A stretch of DNA of 36,681 bases from Clostridiales bacterium (lineage in GTDB: Bacteria; Bacillota; Clostridia; Oscillospirales; CAG-272). The stretch lies in contig JAEEKG010000011.1 of the NCBI GenBank assembly GCA_016282315.1, positions 1 through 36,681 on the forward strand. Direction: 5' to 3'. Below the pieces are notes generated by a model, which worked only from the letters and a program-made list of their open reading frames with translations, was not told the DNA's origin and searched no databases. The position numbers were made by a program, and so were the translations under genes. Positions 32,081 through 36,681 of this stretch are shown here, one piece after another; position 1 is the first letter of the stretch, and each line of letters opens with the position of its first letter.

Positions 32081-32830
32081 ATGGAACTAAAAGTAATGAC
32101 ATATAACATCGCGGGAGGAAGAGACTACAACATAACACCAAAAGCTATGTACAGTCCACAAGCTGTAATTGATGTAATTAAAGGTGAAGGACCTATTCTC
32201 TGCGGTCTTAACGAAGTTGATTGCGGTCTTCCCAGATCAAATTGTGATGATTTGGCTCATGTAATCGGACAGGGAGTCGGATTTGAAGATTTCTTTGCAA
32301 AAGCTGTACATTGGCATCCCGGTGATTACGGCAATGGCCTTGTTTCAAAATATCACATTTTGAGAAAAGAAGTAATTCCGATAGAAGATCCTCTTGACAG
32401 AAGAGAAAAGAATTATTATGAGCCTAGATGCGTATTGAAAGCTGTAGTAGATTTTCCCGGAATGCCTACCGATGTATATGTAACACATTTTGGTCTTCCA
32501 AGATCTGAGCAGACATCAGCATTGGCAACATTGCTAAACATTCTTAAAGACGAAACAAATCCTGTTATTTTAATGGGTGACTTGAATATAAAACCAAATG
32601 ATCCATATATCGGTGCACTAAAGTCAATTCTTCACGACACATTTGATGAGTGTGAAAACCAAAGCGACTATTCTTACCCATCGGATTTAAAAACAATTCC
32701 ATGCAGCGATCCCAATGGAGTCAAAATAGACTATATATTCGTCAACGATGCATTCAAGGTCAAGAATTCTTACGTTAAACACGTTAAGGCATCTGACCAC
32801 TGCCCATATATAGCAACACTTGAGTACTGA
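32081..32830 (+). CDS. Endonuclease/exonuclease/phosphatase (EEP) family hydrolase
   Basis: A 249-residue cytosolic protein with the complete EEP (DNase I-like) motif set: MTYNIAGG (metal-site Asn, near residue 8), LNEVD (metal-site Glu, near 45), VTHFGL (catalytic-His region), MGDLNIKP (Asp and Asn) and ASDHCPYIA (the Asp-His pair at the end). Substrates in this superfamily range from DNA to phosphoinositides and sphingomyelin, and the sequence does not tell which. Absence of a signal peptide argues against a secreted nuclease or sphingomyelinase. A strong GGAGG sits before the ATG. The DUF6062-like gene begins four bases after its stop, and pfkA follows that. Confidence 0.85.
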   Translation: MELKVMTYNIAGGRDYNITPKAMYSPQAVIDVIKGEGPILCGLNEVDCGLPRSNCDDLAHVIGQGVGFEDFFAKAVHWHPGDYGNGLVSKYHILRKEVIPIEDPLDRREKNYYEPRCVLKAVVDFPGMPTDVYVTHFGLPRSEQTSALATLLNILKDETNPVILMGDLNIKPNDPYIGALKSILHDTFDECENQSDYSYPSDLKTIPCSDPNGVKIDYIFVNDAFKVKNSYVKHVKASDHCPYIATLEY

Positions 32831-32834
32831 TATA

Positions 32835-33560
32835 ATGGCTGAAACGATATATACAATTCCCGTCAACGAATCGTTTTCCGCTGCCCCTGAACACAATCCG
32901 GCTGAATGCCCTTTCTGTTTAATGAAAAAGGCGTTGAATAATAATGAGATTGAAAGAATTCTGGGCGCAGCAATGATGGAACCTGATGTCAGGATTGAGA
33001 CGAACAAATTGGGTTTTTGCAAAAACCACTTAAATGAGATGGCAAGCAAAGATAAAAAACTTCCGTTTGCACTCATTTTGGAAAGTCATTTAGCTGAGAA
33101 GAAAAAAGAAATATTTGATTCATCAAAATTGTTTGATTCTCAAGGAAACAAACAGGAAAAGAAATTGTCTTCTTTAAGAGAATCGTGCTATGTATGCACT
33201 AGAATTGAATACAGCTTTTCAAAAATGGTATCCAATATGTTCTGGCTTTGGGAAACTGATGATGAATTCAAAGTCAAATTCCAAAATCAAAAATATTTCT
33301 GCCTACCACATTATGAGATGATAATAAAGAGCGGAAGAGAGCAATTGAATAAAAAATCTTTCTCCGAATTCTATAAACAAGCGGAAACTATTGAAAAGAA
33401 ATATATAGAAGAACTTGGAAATGATGTCAGCTGGTTCTGCAAAAAGTTTGATTACAGATATGATTCAGAGCCATGGTATAATGCTAAAGACAGTGTCAGC
33501 AGGTCAGTTACTTTCCTATCTGGCGGTATAAATGATAAAAGTAAAGATTTCAAAATTTAG
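32835..33560 (+). CDS. DUF6062-like Cys-rich protein
   Basis: A 241-residue soluble protein with two pairs of matching Cys/His groups: ECPFC with GFCKNHLNEM in the first half and SCYVC with YFCLPHYEM in the second. The CxxC ... CxxH arrangement, repeated twice, suggests metal or Fe-S binding sites formed by an internal duplication. It resembles DUF6062 proteins of Clostridia as I recall them; function is unknown. The ATG at 32835, four bases after the preceding stop, is favoured, although its ribosome binding site is poor. A TTG five codons earlier would overlap the EEP gene. It sits between the EEP hydrolase and phosphofructokinase genes and is clearly co-transcribed with both. Confidence 0.65.
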   Translation: MAETIYTIPVNESFSAAPEHNPAECPFCLMKKALNNNEIERILGAAMMEPDVRIETNKLGFCKNHLNEMASKDKKLPFALILESHLAEKKKEIFDSSKLFDSQGNKQEKKLSSLRESCYVCTRIEYSFSKMVSNMFWLWETDDEFKVKFQNQKYFCLPHYEMIIKSGREQLNKKSFSEFYKQAETIEKKYIEELGNDVSWFCKKFDYRYDSEPWYNAKDSVSRSVTFLSGGINDKSKDFKI

Positions 33561-33572
33561 GAGATATAAGCA

Positions 33573-34637
33573 ATGAAAAAATTCAGAAGAATCGGAATAC
33601 TTACATCAGGAGGCGATGCTCCTGGTATGAACGCATGTTACAGAGCAGCAGCAAGATGCTGTCTTGCCCGTGGCATTGAAGTTTACGGAATAAAAGAAGG
33701 TTACAAAGGTTTGATTGAAGACAACATGAAACTTGTCACATCTACAATTGATGTAAACAACCTTATTAACAGAAGCGGAACTGTTCTCTATACAGCAAGA
33801 TGTGATGAATTCAGAACAGAAGAAGGAATGCAGAAAGCAATCGCAGTTTGTAAAAAGAACCAAATTGACGGCATTGTAGCAATAGGCGGTGACGGCACTT
33901 TCAGAGGAGCAACAGACCTTTCTGAAAGAGGTATTCCGACAATTGGAATTCCGGGAACAATAGACAACGACATTCCTGCTTCAGATTATACAATCGGTTT
34001 TGATACAGCAGTAAATACCGTTATTTCAATGGTCGACAGACTTCGTGACACTTGCGAATCACATGCTAGATGTGATGTAGTTGAAGTAATGGGACACTGG
34101 TCGGGAAACATAGCTATTTATTCAGGAATTGCTACAGGTGCAATTGCTACAGCAATTAAGGAACTTCCTTTTGATGAAGCAAAGGCAATGGAAGATATAA
34201 AGAGAGCAAGAGCTGCAGGCAAGAGATCATTTATCGTAATTGTATCTGAAGGTCTTAAAGGATTTGCTGAACCACTCGCACAGAGAATTCAGGAACAAAC
34301 AGGCGTTGAGACCAAATTCTGCAGACTGGCTCATGTACAAAGAGGCGGTACACCTACACTCAGAGATAGAGTAATGGCAACAAGAATGGGTGTTGAAGCA
34401 GTTGATCAGCTCCTCCTTGGAAAATCCAATGTTGTTGTTTGCGAACTGGATGGAAAAATCACAACTTGCGGAATTGAACTCGCTCTTAAAGTTGATAGAT
34501 ATTTCAAAGATAAATGTACTCCAGAAGAAATCGCTGCTTTCACTCCTCCGGAGAGAGATTGGATTGAAGCAAGAAGCAAATATGTAAAAGACACAATGAA
34601 GATGCTTTATACAATTGCAAATGAGGTAAAAGCTTAA
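33573..34637 (+). CDS. pfkA: 6-phosphofructokinase, ATP-type
   Basis: This is the committed step of glycolysis, fructose 6-phosphate to fructose 1,6-bisphosphate. The 354-residue protein has LTSGGDAPGMNA (9-20), IGGDGTFRGA, GIPGTIDNDI with the catalytic Asp, FDTAVNTVISMVDRLRDTCESHARCDVVEVMG, and LAHVQRGGTPTLRDRV. The Gly in GGDG and the Gly in PGTIDND are those of ATP-using enzymes; pyrophosphate-dependent enzymes usually have Asp and Lys there. Where E. coli PfkA has MGRYCG this protein has MGHWSG, replacing an Arg near the substrate and nucleotide site. It is about 30 residues longer than E. coli PfkA at the C-terminus. GGAGATA lies upstream. It ends the EEP-DUF6062-pfkA operon. Confidence 0.93.
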   Translation: MKKFRRIGILTSGGDAPGMNACYRAAARCCLARGIEVYGIKEGYKGLIEDNMKLVTSTIDVNNLINRSGTVLYTARCDEFRTEEGMQKAIAVCKKNQIDGIVAIGGDGTFRGATDLSERGIPTIGIPGTIDNDIPASDYTIGFDTAVNTVISMVDRLRDTCESHARCDVVEVMGHWSGNIAIYSGIATGAIATAIKELPFDEAKAMEDIKRARAAGKRSFIVIVSEGLKGFAEPLAQRIQEQTGVETKFCRLAHVQRGGTPTLRDRVMATRMGVEAVDQLLLGKSNVVVCELDGKITTCGIELALKVDRYFKDKCTPEEIAAFTPPERDWIEARSKYVKDTMKMLYTIANEVKA

Positions 34638-34655
34638 GTTTAGATAAAAATAATC

Positions 34656-34690
34656 GGGAAGAGATGTTTTTTGCGTCTCTTCCCTTTTTT
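34656..34690. terminator. Terminator between convergent pfkA and XRE genes
   Basis: GGGAAGAGA (34656-34664) pairs perfectly with TCTCTTCCC (34676-34684), extended inward by two pairs. Six T follow on the plus strand, and ATTATTTTTATC follows on the minus strand, so it can act both ways. Confidence 0.9.
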
Positions 34691-34936
34691 CTATTTATTC
34701 TTTTTTGTCTGGGGCAATGTAAAGTCTTTATTCTCACCCGGAACTCTTTCTCTGCCTGTGATTAAGTAATAAATTGAAACACCGAAATATTCACTCATTC
34801 TGACTAATAAATCAAGAGAAGGCTCTCTTATTCCTCTTTCATAATGTGAAAGAGATGCTCTTGAAATATTGAGATCGAAAGCAACTTTTTGCTGGTTATA
34901 TTTTCTGCTTCTTCTAATTTCACTGAGTCCTTTCAT
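34691..34936 (-). CDS. Small XRE-family regulator
   Basis: An 81-residue protein that is mostly one Cro/C1-type HTH: LSEIRRSRKYNQQKVAFDLNISRASLSHYERGIREPSLDLLVRMSEYFGVSIYYLITG. It ends in a short charged tail. LSHYERGIREPSLDLL is the diagnostic recognition stretch. The ATG at 34936 is preferred, with AGGTGA closely upstream; a GTG two codons earlier is an alternative. It starts about eight bases after the glycosyltransferase stop on the same strand, so it is probably transcribed with the polysaccharide genes and may regulate them. Confidence 0.85.
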   Translation of the reverse strand: MKGLSEIRRSRKYNQQKVAFDLNISRASLSHYERGIREPSLDLLVRMSEYFGVSIYYLITGRERVPGENKDFTLPQTKKNK

Positions 34937-34943
34937 GCTCACC

Positions 34944-36050
34944 TCACAATACTGAAAGATATTGTTCCATAACTGATGGCAATACTTTTTTTATGTCATA
35001 TTTTTCTGACATCTCATATGCTTTTTCGGACAACTTTTTTCTCAGATTGACATCATAATATATTTCATTCATTTTGTCTGCAAATTCTATATAGCTATCT
35101 TTAGAGCAAACAAGACCATTGATGTTGTCTTGTATTAAGTCAATATTGCCCTTTGCTTTACTTACAACAATGGGAAGAGAAAATCTCATCGCTTCCATGA
35201 CATTGAACGGAAGTCCTTCACTTTTGCTTGATGAAACAGCCCCGTCACATGCCCTATAAAGGCTATATATATTAGAAACAAATCCCGGAAATTTTATTCT
35301 GTCTCTCACACTTAGATTTTCAGCTAGAGTTTGGCAGTCATGGACCGTTTCGCCTTTTCCGGCTAAAATGAGATATATGTTTTTATCTGTCTTTTGCATT
35401 GCTTTCATCAAGGTTGCCTGATTTTTTCTCTTTGAAAACTCAGCTGAATATATAAATACAAATGCATCTTTAGGTATATTCAGTTCTTCTCTTATTTTTT
35501 CTCTTTGTGAACTGTCTGTTGCATCTATTTTATCTATATCCAGTCCCATTCCGTCTATATATCCGACTTTTTTTCCCAAATTGTTCTTTACTGCAAAATT
35601 GTAGTCCCAATCATTCATGGTAAGCAGAAGATCGGTTCTTTTAGCCATGGATTTTTCAGCTGAATAGTAAACGGATTTTTTTAGAGAATTTGTTTTGTCA
35701 TCAAAGAGATATCCATGCATAACATCAACTACTTTTGGTCTTGGATTCATGCCGCCAAGAGCAACTCTCGTAAAGAATGCAGCTAGCGTAGTATGAGTTA
35801 TGATGAGGTCATATTGGTTTTGTCGAATAATCTTTTCAAGCTCAGTCTCAGCATTAAAGTTTTTTAATGAAGATATCTTTTTTTCAAAAGTAACCTGAAA
35901 TAAATTGTCGGCAAATGGGATTTTTCTCATTTCTCCGCCGCATGCAACATCTACGACAAAGCCCCTGTCTTTGAATTCTTTCAAGTAGGGGATGTGGAAG
36001 GAACAAATATGTCCGAAAGTAGATGCTGTGAACAATACTCTTTTTTGCAT
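34944..36050 (-). CDS. Glycosyltransferase family 4, polysaccharide assembly
   Basis: A 368-residue GT-B fold enzyme. The N-terminal acceptor half starts VLFTASTFGHICSFHIPYLKEFKDRG. The C-terminal half has FVFIYSAEFSKRKNQATLM, IYLILAGKGE, IKFPGFVSNI and SSSKSEGLPFNVMEAM, the Ex7E-type nucleotide-sugar motif of GT4 enzymes. The nearest named types are EpsD/CapM-like transferases, which add sugars to a lipid-linked precursor at the cytosolic membrane face. GAAGAG lies before the ATG, which is one base after the stop of the sugar-phosphate transferase gene; that gene would make the lipid-linked first sugar. Confidence 0.88.
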   Translation of the reverse strand: MQKRVLFTASTFGHICSFHIPYLKEFKDRGFVVDVACGGEMRKIPFADNLFQVTFEKKISSLKNFNAETELEKIIRQNQYDLIITHTTLAAFFTRVALGGMNPRPKVVDVMHGYLFDDKTNSLKKSVYYSAEKSMAKRTDLLLTMNDWDYNFAVKNNLGKKVGYIDGMGLDIDKIDATDSSQREKIREELNIPKDAFVFIYSAEFSKRKNQATLMKAMQKTDKNIYLILAGKGETVHDCQTLAENLSVRDRIKFPGFVSNIYSLYRACDGAVSSSKSEGLPFNVMEAMRFSLPIVVSKAKGNIDLIQDNINGLVCSKDSYIEFADKMNEIYYDVNLRKKLSEKAYEMSEKYDIKKVLPSVMEQYLSVL

Positions 36051-36051
36051 A

Positions 36052-36681
36052 TTACTCTTCTTTGTTTATGAATTTGCCGCCAAACAGTGTTATGAACATT
36101 ATTTTTATATCAAATAAAACACTCCAATGTTCAGCGTAATAAATGTCGTGCTCGATTCTGTCTTTGATTGATGTGTCTCCTCTGAGACCGCAGATTTGTG
36201 CCCAGCCCGTCATTCCTGGTCTTATTTGGTGTCTTACCATATACAAAGGTATTTCGTCTTTGAACTGATCAACATAATATGGTATTTCAGGTCTTGGGCC
36301 TACAATGCTCATGTTTCCAACAAAGACATTGAACAATTGAGGAAGTTCATCTAGAGAAGTTTTTCTCAAAAATGAACCGAATTTTGTTCTTCTGCTGTCG
36401 GTCTTTCCGCTCCACGCAGTGTCCTGCTTGTCATTTACTACCATTGAGCGGAATTTGAGCATTTTAAATGTCTTTTTATTCTTTCCTACACGTTCTTGCT
36501 TAAAGAGCACAGGACCCTTTGAAGATAATTTAACGCCTATGGCACATATAAGCATTACAGGAGAAGATATTATGATAAAAATGAATGACAACAAAATGTC
36601 AAAAAATCTTTTTATCAGAGCATTTCCCAAATTGTCCAGTGGAATTGCTCTTACATTAATCAAAGGTAAGCCATTCCAGTC
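36052..36681 (-). CDS. Polyprenyl-phosphate sugar-1-phosphate transferase, C-terminal part (cut by window edge)
   Basis: This is the initiating enzyme of exopolysaccharide or capsule synthesis; it moves a sugar-1-phosphate onto undecaprenyl phosphate. The visible part has KRFFDILLSFIFIIISSPVMLI (membrane or re-entrant helix), GPVLFKQERVGKNKKTFKMLKFRSM (the catalytic family pattern), LRKTSLDELPQLFNVFVGNMSIVGPRPE, RPGMTGWAQICGLRG and DIYYAEHWSVLFDIKIM. The frame remains open to the window edge, and the bases above 36663 read DWNGLPLINVR. That is typical of the linker between the N-terminal CoA-binding-like domain and the catalytic domain in WcaJ/CpsE-type enzymes, so the true start is beyond base 36681. 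The GT4 gene follows after one base. Confidence 0.9.
   Translation of the reverse strand, partial: DWNGLPLINVRAIPLDNLGNALIKRFFDILLSFIFIIISSPVMLICAIGVKLSSKGPVLFKQERVGKNKKTFKMLKFRSMVVNDKQDTAWSGKTDSRRTKFGSFLRKTSLDELPQLFNVFVGNMSIVGPRPEIPYYVDQFKDEIPLYMVRHQIRPGMTGWAQICGLRGDTSIKDRIEHDIYYAEHWSVLFDIKIMFITLFGGKFINKEE

Noticed and set aside
36052..36663. Complete sugar transferase starting at the TTG at 36663
   Set aside because: The frame stays open to the window edge and the residues above this TTG match the linker of longer WcaJ/CpsE-type enzymes, so it is an internal codon.

Overview
The window looks like the chromosome of an AT-rich Gram-positive anaerobe of the Bacillota, most likely class Clostridia. 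This is inferred from gene content: a DUF3048 (YerB-type) lipoprotein, DUF896, DUF1858, YitT, TrmK next to a Nif3-like protein, AddB, a short QueG, a second EF-G, and several exported proteins with threonine-rich stalks and BspA-like LRR_5 repeats. Strong AGGAGG-type ribosome binding sites and frequent TTG starts fit the same group. No rRNA, tRNA, CRISPR array or intact transposase was seen. Both window edges cut a gene.

Layout. (1) 1-4231, minus: queG, addB and the start of a B12-binding radical SAM gene form a tight operon. (2) 4266-10172, plus: a divergent type IIA topoisomerase pair (parE-like, parC-like), a pseudo-receiver winged-helix regulator and a DUF4299-like protein run from one promoter to one strong terminator. 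(3) 10196-13213, plus: an accessory-looking three-gene cassette with its own palindromic operator encodes an XRE repressor, an unusual SPFH-like/transmembrane/LRR_5 protein and a zinc-ribbon trypsin-like protease. Opposite it, and sharing its terminator, is a 29-residue hydrophobic peptide gene. Next come helically phased 42-bp repeats and a 31-bp direct repeat, probably the remains of an insertion-sequence end. (4) 13739-16541, minus: a DUF3048 lipoprotein, tadA and a CPBP membrane protein. (5) 16555-18792: yitT, a convergent DUF896 gene and an LRR_5 lipoprotein. (6) 18804-21398, minus: an EF-G-2 GTPase and a short pyrophosphatase-like protein. (7) 21531-23288, plus: DUF1858, trmK and a Nif3-like gene. 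(8) 23311-27677, plus: a polyamine ABC transporter operon potABCD, behind a leader RNA that contains its own intrinsic terminator. (9) 27689-31981, minus: an 8-oxoguanine glycosylase, a multi-CxxC protein and a large cell-surface transglutaminase. (10) 32018-34690, plus: an endonuclease/exonuclease/phosphatase-fold protein, a DUF6062-like protein and 6-phosphofructokinase. (11) 34691-36681, minus: an exopolysaccharide-type sugar transferase (cut by the edge), a GT4 glycosyltransferase and a small XRE regulator.

Most of the window is housekeeping: topology, tRNA modification, base-excision repair, translation, glycolysis and polyamine uptake. The best candidate for an undescribed system is region 3. 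A palindrome-controlled repressor gene is translationally coupled to a protein that carries a cytosolic SPFH-like domain through one membrane span to an external repeat domain, and the next gene is a cytosolic zinc-ribbon protease. The second place to look is the attenuator-like potABCD leader. Family names come from motif recognition by eye; no database search or computation was run.
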